Source: Paracamarosporium sp. OC-R06-R3 (lineage: Eukaryota > Ascomycota > Dothideomycetes > Pleosporales > Didymosphaeriaceae). Taken from it: a stretch of DNA of 64,000 nucleotides. The notes under the pieces were generated by a model. It ran no database searches. It saw only the letters and a list, made by a program, of their open reading frames with translations, and was not told the DNA's origin. The stretch lies in the NCBI GenBank assembly GCA_019828545.1, contig JACVRA010000044.1, positions 620,001-684,000 on the forward strand, read 5' to 3'. The translations under genes were made by a program, and so were the position numbers. Positions within the stretch are counted from its first letter, which is position 1; every line of letters starts with the position of its first letter. Positions 1 through 9,520 of the stretch are shown here, piece by piece.

Positions 1-69
1 ACTTAGCACTTTGCTCGCTCTCATAGATAAACAGTATATTACTACGCAATTCCGATTTATACACGTACA

Positions 70-584
70 ATGGCCCTGGGTAATCGATTGTTGCGCGCGG
101 CGGTAGGAAGCGCACCGCGGAGTGCACTGCGACGAGGCTATGCAACGGGCTACGAGCAGCGGACGCAGAAGACGATGAAGGTGTCTTCGAGGTTGACGTG
201 GTACGTCTTTCCTTTCATCTTAACACTCTCCCTCAATCCCTTCCTCCCTCTCTCCCCCGTTCACTCATGCCACCCATCCACTCACACCTAACACCCCACA
301 GGCTCACAACCACCACCGCAACAATCGCAACAATCGCATACTTCTACACCTCCTCGCCCGCATCGACGCCTTTGAAAGATAAGATTGACTATAAGAAGCA
401 CGCTGATCTCGAGGCGCCGAAACCTGTGGAAGATAGACATGGGGACACGGTTGCGAAGCATAGCATTGCGGCGCGGAAGAATCAGGAGAAGGTGCGGGAG
501 GGCGTGTTCGAGGGCGGTGTGTTCGACAATCATGTGCAGAAGCATAGTGGGGGGGATCCTGGGGGGGATTTTGAGAAGAAGTAG
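70..584 (+). CDS. Small putative mitochondrial protein, two exons
   Basis: Two exons, 70-200 and 302-584, are joined across a 101 bp GT-AG intron (gtacgt ... cacag) to give 137 residues. Without the splice the first reading frame runs into intron sequence that looks unrelated to protein. The N-terminus is rich in Arg and Ala without acids (MALGNRLLRAAVG), a plausible mitochondrial presequence. A short hydrophobic segment follows (about residues 44-60), then a hydrophilic C-terminal half rich in Lys, Glu and His. It could be an inner-membrane or matrix-facing small protein with one membrane anchor. I do not recognise the family. It converges with the next gene, leaving 175 bp between the two stop codons. 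The splice is well supported; the localisation is inferred from composition only. Confidence 0.6.
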
Positions 585-759
585 GAGGGGAGTATGAGAG
601 GAGAGCATTATTCTGGGACGTGTGATCGATTGGGATCTCGATGTATTCAAACAGCTTGGAGCATGTGTACTTTTAAGGGAGTCAGGGAATATGCGGAAGG
701 TATGTACATGAATTGGGAATTATGAGCACAGGGCTTTCGACTGGTTAAGTCTATGTACG

Positions 760-1584
760 TTATGCCATCTTCGGGACGTTGATCTTCGCAATCGTCCACA
801 CCTTTCCTCCGCTCGAGCTCGTCAACCCGCTGTATGTCGCGCCCTGGCTGGTGGAAATCGTGTTGCCAAACGTCGAGTCTGCGTCCTTGAGCGTGATGAC
901 CGTGTTCTCGTACGTCTGCGCTGCAATCGTGCCCGAGCATCCGTTGTTGCACTCCGTTCCGGTGCCGTACCCCCTCTGTCTAGATATTAGCCACAATCCA
1001 CAACCCTTACTTGATTGGCAATATTCTACTCACCATATACGGCCCACTCTTGTACGAAAAAGTGCTCAGCTGCGACCCGCTCGCGACGTCCGTCGCAGTC
1101 TGCACCCACGTCTGCCCGTCGCTCGCAAGCTCGTACTTGATCTCGACCTTCTGGGTTCCACTGACGACGCCCGCGGGGCCGTCGAGCTGCCCGAAGGATC
1201 CGAACAGCGAGCACCGGATGCACCATTGGCCCGACTTCGCGCCGCACCAGCTGTTGTCTGCCCATGACTCGAGCGTCGTTTGGACGAGGTCACCTGTTCC
1301 GTTGGACATGCCGGGCCAGAGGAAGAGCACGCCGTTTTGCACCGGGGGTGCGGCGCCTGGTGTGAGGGTTGTCACGGCTTTGGTGATGGTGGATTTTGAG
1401 GGGCCGAGGGATACGGCGCCGCCCTGGGTGGGGAAGTAGGTTAGGACCACGGAGTCTTCAGAGGTTAAGATCGAGGGCTTACCCAGCTGTCGCGCTTTGC
1501 TACGGGCGTGGGGTTCTCGAGGGGCCCGAAGGCGAGCGCGGAGACGGCCGCTGGGATGGCGGCGAGAGAAAGGAAGAAGCGCAT
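760..1584 (-). CDS. Secreted cysteine-containing protein of unknown function
   Basis: Three exons on the minus strand (1584-1483, 1423-1034, 975-760) are separated by introns of 59 and 58 bp, both with good donors and acceptors, and give 235 residues. The first 18 residues are a classical signal peptide (MRFFLSLAAIPAAVSALA), followed by a Lys-Arg pair near residue 30 that would suit Kex2-type processing. The mature part is Ser/Thr/Gly-rich and has five cysteines, three of them in NSWCGA and QWCIRC. It has an N-glycosylation sequon (NGT), and its alternating pattern looks like a beta-sandwich. It resembles secreted fungal proteins of about 240 residues, but I cannot name a family. A lectin-like, cell-wall or effector role is possible and unproven. 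Confidence 0.72.
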
Positions 1585-1695
1585 GGTGTGTTAGTCCGTA
1601 GAGAGTACGAGGAAAGTTCAGCCGTGTCAAGCAATAGATGTGAATAGACCAGGGCGCGTAGTGAGTATCTTGTCGTTCTTGGCTTGCTTGTCTGC

Positions 1696-1704
1696 CTTTA
1701 TATC
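1696..1704 (-). promoter_or_regulatory. TATA-like element of the secreted-protein gene
   Basis: On the minus strand this reads GATATAAAG and lies about 112 bp upstream of the start codon at 1584. The distance would allow a 5' leader of 70-90 nt. It is a motif match only. Confidence 0.35.
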
Positions 1705-3136
1705 TCTTTTCCCGCGTGGCTCCATGCTCGTTCCATGGTCCCAATATGATTTCTCCGGCGGGCGCTGGTATTAAGGATGGCGCTGGCGCCGCTGCATCCT
1801 CCTTTCGGTCTTGCTCCGAACTGCAAACAAACAAGCCCACTATCGGTGCGAATATCTATGCGCACGAATCGTGTTGTGTCGTCCGATCGCAAAACGTGGG
1901 TTTCCGCGCACTGAGTGTTTATGCACGAATGGCATTGTTGTTGCGCTCCTACGGGAATAAGTGTACGTATGGGCATGTATGTCGTTTTGATTCCGCCAGT
2001 GGAAATATGTCATGCGTTCGTATCCTTGTCATCCTGGTCGTTAATGCGCGGAAAAATGTTTGAAACGCTCGCCTCCGGGTGCGTGGTAGGAGGGGGACCG
2101 AGTACGAGAATGGAAGGGGCTAGTGAATCGTGAGACAGGGCTGGTTTGGCTCTGCATCCATATAGAGGGAAACTAGGCGTTGGATTCTAGCATTTTTACT
2201 ATATCTAACCGGATGGCGGAAAAGGATGTCGTTTCAATATGAGCTTAGGTTGGGGAGACGGTCTCCTCGCTGTCGATTGTAGAATTCTTTGGCGTACTTT
2301 GGAAGCAGGGGAGTCCTTGTCCAGCTGTTATGGTTCTGTTTCTGTACGCGAACTAGAGTGGAACTTAAACAAAGTTGAATGTCTAACCTGGACTAGTTGA
2401 ATTTTAGTTCTAGAAAACTTAATGGGTTGAAAGACTCGAAGACGGCATTTACACGGTCATCGCTCTGGTCGCCCGACATGGCTCGCCTAAGCCAAAGGGC
2501 CGATGTCTTAAATCCTTCCACTCAATGTGGTGCGTAGCGTCCGACCCAATGCCGTTGTGAACATCTGACCCGAATTTATCCGATGGCTGTGAACGACAAG
2601 CAAGGTGAGGGTTGCGATCTTGTCCAGCTGGTTAGGCAGCAGAGTTACACGCGTAAGTCTAGGTAGGTTTGGGCGCATCTGGTTAGAGCGTCAAGACAAT
2701 AGCTCGGTACTTTTCACAGGGTATTGCCTAATGCAGCATATTGATCGAACAAGCTCGTTTCTTGATGTCATGATGCGGACTGTCGGAGAGCATGTCGGGC
2801 GGTTGTATGAATATGTTTACTAATGTGCAACAGTAGGATCCAGCATGCAAAGCGTAGCTTCTGGCATCGGAACTAGGAGCGGCCTAACCAAACGTCCGAG
2901 GAAATGATTATAAAAGTGATAATTTGCTTTTCGTGGAATACATCTGTTGGTATTCTCGGATTGTTTACGCTACCCCAGCTTTTGTGGTGCTGTCTAAGTG
3001 ATAGCATCTGTTGTATCATCTTTGGACTCCGACACCCGATCTTTCAGCACGGGAAGCTATCAGAGCTATTAGCATTGCACCCAGCCTCGTCTTTTATGAG
3101 TGGATTGCTTGGAACACCTTAAAAGATAAAAACGCC
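1705..3136. other. Intergenic region, no gene seen
   Basis: About 1.4 kb between the divergent secreted-protein and SDR genes. Open frames here are short, mostly start at non-ATG codons and have no recognisable protein character. No repeat or RNA gene was seen. It presumably carries the two promoters. Confidence 0.5.
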
Positions 3137-4012
3137 ATGACGTCCAGGATCAATACTGTACTTATCGTCGGAGGTACGACGGGTATAGGCGAGCAGCTTG
3201 CGCGTCGCTTCCATAGCCTAGGCAAAAAGGTCATCGTCACAGGCCGGAACCAGACCCGCCTCACCGCTTTAGCACAAGAGCTCAATGGCCTGGAAACACG
3301 ACAGGTACACACACATACATGACTTTTGAGAAGAGCAATCGTTGAAACCGTCACGCAGTTCGATATCGGCGACCTCGCAACGCTCCAAGCACAATCCGCG
3401 GACATCCTTAAAGCTTTCCCCAATCTAGATACTGTCCTCATCAATGCTGGCATCCAGAAGAGCTTCAACTTTTTCGACCCATCCAGCATCGCACCGGGTG
3501 AGATTGAGCGCGAAATCGCAACCAACCTGACAGCCCCCACGCTCCTTGTCCAAGCCTTTGCCCCGCACTTAGTATCCCTAGCATCGAAAGGCACCCCAGC
3601 CACACTCTTCGTCACCAGCTCTACTCTCGGTCTCATCCCCATGGGCCTATGGCCCAGCTACAGCGCCACCAAAGCCGGAGTGCACGCCCTTGCTCTGACT
3701 CTTCGCCAGCAGATCGCGTTCGCAGGCGAGGAAGCAAAGAAGAACTTTAACGTCGTAGAGATCGTGCCACCGTATGTGGATACGGGTCTGGACAAGGAAC
3801 ATCGGGAAGCGACCAACGCGGCACTGGGCGAGCAGGCGTTCCCGCCGATGCCGTTGGGTGAGTATATTGATCAGTTCTTCAAAGTGCTGGAAGAGACGGA
3901 GGCGGATGGAAGCTTGAAGAAGGAGATTGGCGTTGGGACTGGGTTCCAGGCTGTAGAAACGTGGAGGGCTAGTTTTGGGAAGATGTATGAGCAGTTTGGA
4001 ATGTCCACGTGA
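3137..4012 (+). CDS. Short-chain dehydrogenase/reductase (DltE-like classical SDR)
   Basis: Two exons, 3137-3304 and 3359-4012, are joined across a 54 bp intron to give 273 residues, the normal size for a classical SDR. The Rossmann cofactor motif GGTTGIG is at residues 12-18 and the NAG motif at 85-87. The catalytic Ser is at 143/144, and the YSATK box has Tyr157 and Lys161. An Arg in the VTGRN segment after beta-2 suggests NADP(H). The substrate cannot be read from sequence; the family includes fungal oxidoreductases annotated DltE/YdfG-like. The start was chosen because the TGxxxGxG motif must lie close to the N-terminus; an earlier in-frame start would add an unrelated tail. Confidence 0.85.
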
Positions 4013-4516
4013 GGTGTGGGGTGTTACGGACCACTGCAAAGATATGCATCCCGCCGTGCCGGAACACTGATTGTATTATCTGCCACAACAACACAGATGA
4101 ATATTGGAAGGCATCACTAAGCTCGGGATATGATTGTGAGCCTATGAGATTCTATCGTGCTCAATGTCACCCTAGAAAACGTCCTGCATACGCTGCAATA
4201 CCACAGATCGTCATGATGGTACGAACTTCTGCGCCCTCGGACAGCCTCGGGTTCGGTTGATGTGTGATATGCCTGCTTGATACTGTGTTTCCATATCGAA
4301 AAGCCTAGAGAGAATATATTTCGAGTCTGTAATTGTTGTATGCATCGTCCTTGCAATTTACGAGCGATTTGACGCTCATTCGCACAGGTCTGCCAAGCGA
4401 TGTGCTGGGCATTCTTAGTGTATCTAAAAATCCAGGTGCGGTTTAGCTGTTGTTTTCCGTGCTTATGTCAGGGTCTTGGCTTGAACTCAGAGTCAACGTC
4501 CCTCTCGCATACCTAG
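4013..4516. other. Intergenic region, no gene seen
   Basis: About 500 bp downstream of the SDR gene, with short open frames only. The upstream part of the relic HET gene may extend into it, but I could not follow the HET homology upstream of about 4517. Confidence 0.4.
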
Positions 4517-5058
4517 ACAGAAGGGCAGGACGTTACGTACCGCAGCCTTATCGACGGCACAGGGGATGATAAGATAGTCTTCGAGGCAGCAGGCTTCTGT
4601 AGCGAACAGGAAGCCGCAAATAGACCACAATACTTCTGGGTCGGCACTTGCTGCATCGACAAGCCTACGAGCGACGAGTGCAGACGATGGCGAGGGAAGT
4701 GATAACGCTGAGGATGACGATAGCGCCTTAGACTGCGGCACCGACGGTGGTTTTATAAACGACATCCTGACGACCCCGAGACAAGGAGTCGCAAGGAGTG
4801 GGCTGAATTGATGTACAATGCAGCGTGGTATGCGTGGCAGATAGGAGACATTCACGAGGCAGAAAACTTAGCATAGCATTGATGAAAGCTAGAAGCAACC
4901 TGCTGGGGGCTGAAAGCGAAGAGACACTCTGCAGTACGGCTATGGCGGGATTGGCATACAGGCTAGCAGGCCGTTGGGAGGCAGCGGAAGAGCTATTTGT
5001 GCAAGTAATGGAGATTCTCAAGACGGATCCTGCGGCCGATGAACCTGCGCCATGTTGA
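4517..5058 (+). pseudogene. Relic of a HET-(NLR)-TPR gene
   Basis: From about 4517 to 4705 one frame encodes the middle of a HET domain of the NLR-linked type. It shows a VTYRSLIDGTG-like stretch, an FCSEQEAANRPQYFW segment and then VGTCCIDK, the counterpart of the usual WVDTCCIDK box. That frame ends in stops. From 4790 another frame gives a tetratricopeptide repeat start (KEWAELMYNAAWYAWQIGD and HEAENLA). A frame change near 4865 then continues the repeat with KARSNLLGAESEETL and GRWEAAEELFVQVMEI, ending at 5058. This is the order HET then TPR seen in fungal HET-NB-ARC-TPR receptors, but the nucleotide-binding domain is absent and the frame is broken. I call it a decayed remnant with an internal deletion. 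Confidence 0.68.
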
Positions 5059-5099
5059 GCGCGCAATCTCACAGAGCGGAAATAAGAACTTAGCACGCG

Positions 5100-5576
5100 T
5101 CAAGGTCCTCTCCTCGAAATAACTAAAAGAGCGGCAATCTCAGCATCAAGACAGCCACCAGCAAGGAGGAAGAAGCACTGGTGCATTTCGCTAATGGCTT
5201 GAGGCCACCGCATTGGCAATAATTTAAACATAGCCCGATGCGAAGTGACGAGAGACCAGATACCACTAGACAACAAATCGATCATCCCGCTGGCAGAGAT
5301 CAAATAAATGGGATGGCTGACCCGCATCGCGCACACGATAACCACCCCCAGCATCGTTATTGAATCCAGCAAGCCGCGTGATCCCCTCGCAGTTATTGAT
5401 GGAGGATGTGAAACTGGTAACACCTGCTTCAGTGCTTGACACGTCAACGTTGACATTAGCACGCAGCGCGACTCTTGAAAGGTATATTTGCCTGGACACA
5501 ACTAAGATAGGACACACAAATAATAGTGAGTACAAATTTGATAGTTATTAGATTTAGGCGCACTCAGTAAAACTGC
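5100..5576. other. Intergenic region, no gene seen
   Basis: About 480 bp between the HET-TPR relic and the 3' end of the DNA glycosylase gene. Open frames on both strands lack recognisable features. It may include further decayed sequence of the relic. Confidence 0.4.
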
Positions 5577-6548
5577 CTATGAATTATCTGTGAGAGTCCT
5601 GTACTCTTGCTTGAATTTGCAGGCGGCAGAAGCATCTCCGTTGCCTCGACAATGTGGACATTCCCTTCCATGCACAATGAAGAGGTAGTGCAGCGGAAAT
5701 TTCAGCTCTGCAGGGATCCTCGCATTCAAATGAGCCTGAGCCTTCTCTCGACTTGCATCCTTTGGTCTCCAACCCCACAGACCTGAGATGCGGTAGATGT
5801 GCGTGTCGACAGCAAAGCTCTGCCTCTGTAAACAGATACTCAACAAGCAGAAGGCAGACTTAGGGCCTATGCCGTGATATTGCAAAACCTCCTTCATAGC
5901 ATCTTCGTCACTAAGCTTGAACATGAAGTCAAGGTCCCAGCAGCCATGACGTTCCTTCACATCTAGTAATAGCTGCGTAAGCATCTTGGCTTTCCGATTC
6001 TGCATGCCACCTGGTCGGAGCGCGTCTTGCAGCTTCTCAATTCCTCCGTCAAGTATCCTTTGATACGCGAATGTCGATCCGTACGCCCTTGCCATGCTCT
6101 TCATAGCGCGCTGTGCGTTGGACCAGGAAGTAGCTTGACTAAGTTGCGCAACAACTAAGGCGTCCATAACGTGTGGATAGGCCTGCTGTGGGTCGTCCAT
6201 TTCTGCAAAGTTGTTGCGCATGGTGGCGCCGTGCATAACCTCTAGTATTGCATGTGTCTGTCGACATTGTTCTGGAGTTGGGTTGAGAAAACTGGGGAAG
6301 GGCGAAGAGGCAGCGTATTGGGACCAGGCTTTGTACTTTGCGTCTCCGGTCTGCATCTTTGCAGATGAGAATGAACGTGGTTCTGCTTCCGAGGTCGATC
6401 TTGACTTGGTCTCCGGTTGGGAGAAGTCGCTAATCGTTGTTTGAGTGCGCGACTTTGCACCACGATGTCCTGCAGCCACGGATTTTTTGACTCTCGAGCT
6501 GTTGGCCTTTGCAACTGTCGCACTGGCTGAGCGTGTGGTCCTGGTCAT
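5577..6548 (-). CDS. HhH-GPD superfamily base-excision DNA glycosylase
   Basis: Intronless, 323 residues. The N-terminal 60-70 residues are basic and low-complexity, fitting a nuclear localisation region. The core carries the helix-hairpin-helix (LQYHGIGPKSA) with the candidate catalytic Lys230, followed by AVDTHIYRI with the essential Asp248. Both match endonuclease III-like glycosylases/lyases that remove damaged bases in base excision repair. The C-terminus has only Cys297, Cys300 and Cys310, so the four-cysteine iron-sulfur cluster pattern of endonuclease III is not complete. It is divergent from the reductase gene at 7105, with 556 bp between them. Family assignment is confident; substrate preference is not. 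Confidence 0.85.
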   Translation of the reverse strand: MTRTTRSASATVAKANSSRVKKSVAAGHRGAKSRTQTTISDFSQPETKSRSTSEAEPRSFSSAKMQTGDAKYKAWSQYAASSPFPSFLNPTPEQCRQTHAILEVMHGATMRNNFAEMDDPQQAYPHVMDALVVAQLSQATSWSNAQRAMKSMARAYGSTFAYQRILDGGIEKLQDALRPGGMQNRKAKMLTQLLLDVKERHGCWDLDFMFKLSDEDAMKEVLQYHGIGPKSAFCLLSICLQRQSFAVDTHIYRISGLWGWRPKDASREKAQAHLNARIPAELKFPLHYLFIVHGRECPHCRGNGDASAACKFKQEYRTLTDNS

Positions 6549-7027
6549 CGTAATGGCTGTGGTCAGTTACTGGTTGTTGTGACAGTCTGGACTGGATCCC
6601 GAGAGCTGGTGATTGTGCTCGCCGAGTTCCTGGCGAAAACTGATTTTCGTTACGCTAGGCAACAACTCCAACATTCAACACCAGAAGGGATTCTTAGTAG
6701 GAAGCAGACACTCTCATCGCCAAGACCACCGATCTCAACAACGAGTCAACGAGGATCGAGACTGCGGAAGGACCAAGACTGCGGGAGGATCGAGATCGTG
6801 CATCGACAGATCGTGCATCAACTAGTGCACCGCTTCATCCCGGCTTGACATCATTCTTGTGTGCTAGCGTGCTGTGAACGGACCATTTTCTTAGTGCACA
6901 GCGCGACCATGGAGACCTCACATTCCCTTTTACTCTCTTCACGCCCCGACACGATGTCAAGAACAACTGCGACTCTTATCCAATATCTTGCTAAATCTAA
7001 TCACATGACGATGCGTACCCTGGAATG
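6549..7027. other. Shared promoter region between glycosylase and PRISE genes
   Basis: The intergenic DNA between divergent genes contains no convincing coding sequence. A short imperfect direct repeat of the type GAGGATCGAGA occurs at about 6745-6805. Confidence 0.4.
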
Positions 7028-7035
7028 TATAAAAG
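7028..7035 (+). promoter_or_regulatory. TATA box of the PRISE reductase gene
   Basis: The sequence TATAAAAG lies 70 bp upstream of the start codon at 7105, a normal position for a TATA box with a short 5' leader. Confidence 0.55.
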
Positions 7036-7104
7036 GCAAGGGTGGCCATCATTCTGTCACTATCAACGAAACTCTCGCCCGGCTCTTCCTACTGATCTCA
7101 TAAT

Positions 7105-8436
7105 ATGAGTTCGTCACAGTTTCCACTTCGCCAGTCTGGCATCTACCGTAATCTTCCTTCGTTTGATCCTTCGCTCAAGGACTTGAAAGCTCTGGTCGTG
7201 GGAGCAACTGGCATCTCAGGCTTCCACACGATTCGGGCACTGCTAGATACTCCTGAACGATGGTCAAAGGTCTACGCAGCTTCGCGTAGCCCGCTGTCAG
7301 ACAAGCTGCTGTCATTGCTTCCGGAAGACCAACGGTCTCGCATCCAGCATGTCTCTGTAGACATGACCTCTTCTGCCGAGGACATTGCTCAAGCTCTTTG
7401 CAAGGCTGACGTATCTGCTGATTACGTCTTCTACTATGCCTATTTACCGCCTAAAAGTGGAAATTCGGCAATGGATCCCAAGACGGCAGAGGAACTCGTT
7501 GAAGCCAACGTTCCACCCTTCCAAAACTTCCTTGGTTGTCTGCCTATCGCTGCCATCAAACCAAAGCGCATCCTTCTGCAAACTGGAGGAAAGAATTACG
7601 GCATGCACATTGGACGCGTGCGCACGTCCATGGTCGAGTCAGATCCTCAGCCTAGACACCTCTCACAAAACTTCTATTATCCACAAGAAGACGCACTTCG
7701 AGCCTTCTGCAAGAACCATCCGGAGACGAATTGGAACATTGTCCACCCATTCGGTATCATTGGAGCGACTGAGCATGCGTCGATGAACACCTTCATGAGC
7801 TTTGGCATGTATGCAGCCACTCAGGCCCATAAGGGTGAACCTCTGAATTTTGGTGGTGATTTTGAGTCCTGGCAGTTCGAAGCCGCCCACTCCACTGCTC
7901 GATTAACTGGATATCTGAGTGAGTGGGCTGTTCTCGAAGAAAAGTGCGCAAACCAGTCTTTCAATGCTCAGGATGGCGGACTTCTTAGCTGGGATCGTTT
8001 TTTCCATGAACTAGCCCGCTGGTACGGTGTAGCGGAAGTCCGGGGTCCAGAGCTGGATGAGAGCAAGTTGCAGACGGAGACGCTTGCTGGCGGGAAGGAT
8101 GCTCCCCTCGGCTACGGGCCACCAACGCAGCTTCGTCGCAGCTTCTCACTATTACAGTGGGCGTCTGATCCAACAATCAAGCAAATTTGGAAGGAGATCA
8201 TGGCCAGCTCGGGCGGAAAAGTGACGGAGAACCCGTGGGAAGGAGACCTAAAGAATTCCTTCATGGGGGATTATGCCTACCTGCCGTTCGGTAGTCCTTC
8301 GATGAGCAAGGCCAGGCGATATGGCTTCTGCGGATTCGTGGACACTCTAGAGAGTGTGTTTGAGATGTTTCAAGAGATGGAGAGGCTTGGCACACTGCCA
8401 CCAATGGTGGTTGATGCTGCACGGCCTCAGGTTTGA
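7105..8436 (+). CDS. PRISE-type NAD(P)-dependent reductase (iridoid synthase / progesterone 5-beta-reductase-like)
   Basis: Intronless, 443 residues. An extended-SDR Rossmann motif GATGISG is at residues 33-39 (in VVGATGISGF). The family's unusual catalytic pair is present: a Lys in QTGGKNYG (Lys163) and the tyrosine of NFYYPQED (Tyr191/192), replacing the YxxxK of classical SDRs. This defines the SDR75U/PRISE group, whose plant members reduce activated C=C bonds of enones and 8-oxogeranial. Fungal members are mostly uncharacterised; some lie in secondary-metabolite clusters, but no cluster core enzyme is seen here. It probably reduces an electrophilic alkene with NADPH. Start choice is supported by the TATA box 70 bp upstream. 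Confidence 0.82.
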   Translation: MSSSQFPLRQSGIYRNLPSFDPSLKDLKALVVGATGISGFHTIRALLDTPERWSKVYAASRSPLSDKLLSLLPEDQRSRIQHVSVDMTSSAEDIAQALCKADVSADYVFYYAYLPPKSGNSAMDPKTAEELVEANVPPFQNFLGCLPIAAIKPKRILLQTGGKNYGMHIGRVRTSMVESDPQPRHLSQNFYYPQEDALRAFCKNHPETNWNIVHPFGIIGATEHASMNTFMSFGMYAATQAHKGEPLNFGGDFESWQFEAAHSTARLTGYLSEWAVLEEKCANQSFNAQDGGLLSWDRFFHELARWYGVAEVRGPELDESKLQTETLAGGKDAPLGYGPPTQLRRSFSLLQWASDPTIKQIWKEIMASSGGKVTENPWEGDLKNSFMGDYAYLPFGSPSMSKARRYGFCGFVDTLESVFEMFQEMERLGTLPPMVVDAARPQV

Positions 8437-9520
8437 GAGTAGTATTCCTCGGTGTTTTTTCAGTGTATCATGTCTCGACATTAGTAACAAAGGCCAAATG
8501 GTGAATTGCAGTCTAGGGTTAGTGCAACAACGAAACGATTAGTTGTATGTCTTGTGTCAAGAGCACAACGTTGATCAAGCTGGAAAAAAGTCTAAGATGT
8601 GAGCTGAACCGCTTAGACGGTTATACGCCGTCCATGATCTGCGTGTTAGCTAACGATGGTAGCATACTGTCGATATATTACGGCTAGGCCGCTTCTGTAT
8701 CGTGGCAACGTCGGCTCTGGCTTCGCGATCCAGCTTGATGAGACAATAGGCAATTGCTGTAACGCAGCAAGGTGCTTAATTCTAATAATGAACTCGGCAT
8801 ACATTCTCTAGAAGAAGACATTTTCGCTTGACAAGCTTTTGTACAGATTCGACGCAGCTCAGCATCGCCCGAGATAGTCCGAGATAGTAGTGTTGTATGT
8901 GCTCGCGGTAGATGGTGGTATTGTGCAGTAAGTAAGATAGACAGCGCAATGAACCAAGAGCAGTGGTGAATAAAGCTTCTAAGGATTCTATTCCGAGAGT
9001 ATCTATCAACTTGAATAGTTGTGGGATTGGCTGTGTTGGAAAGAAGCTCTGGTGTTCCGGCACGTAGGGATGCACATTACTGCGGTATATGCGGGGATAG
9101 AAAGTATACGTGGTCACTACTGAATTATGTCCACCGGTGACCAAGATTACAACGATTTCAGTATCACAGATAAGAGCAAATGTGTGTTGATCTCCAATCA
9201 CTATTTTCTTCTCGAAGCACTAACCTTCAAATATGTTCTGTGGATAGTTATGCCATATTGTACTTGGTACCATCTCAGCGTGCTATGCAGGTGCTGATAT
9301 CCAGTCTTACTTAAATACGTACTACGACTTCGAAAACTAGACAAAGCACGTAGACAATCTCTTCCGTATCTAGTAGATAATCAAGCCGGGAAGCTAACAT
9401 AATATAGATTATTTTCCTCTCAATCCCACGACTCCAAGCTGTGCCCCATAGAATTTTCACTGCGTCGGTACGTACGGAGAGACATGTGCATCACAGTGAC
9501 GCTTCCTTTGACAAGGCTTT
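8437..9520. other. Intergenic region, no supported gene
   Basis: About 1.1 kb between convergent genes. One 139-codon frame on the minus strand (8782-9201) begins with GTG and has no recognisable features, so it is not called. No repeats or RNA genes were seen. Confidence 0.45.

Noticed and set aside
288..650. 120-codon minus-strand frame opposite the first gene
   Set aside because: Shadow of the real plus-strand gene; its end lies in that gene's exon 2.
8782..9201. 139-codon minus-strand open frame
   Set aside because: It starts with GTG, has no ATG until late and no recognisable protein features.
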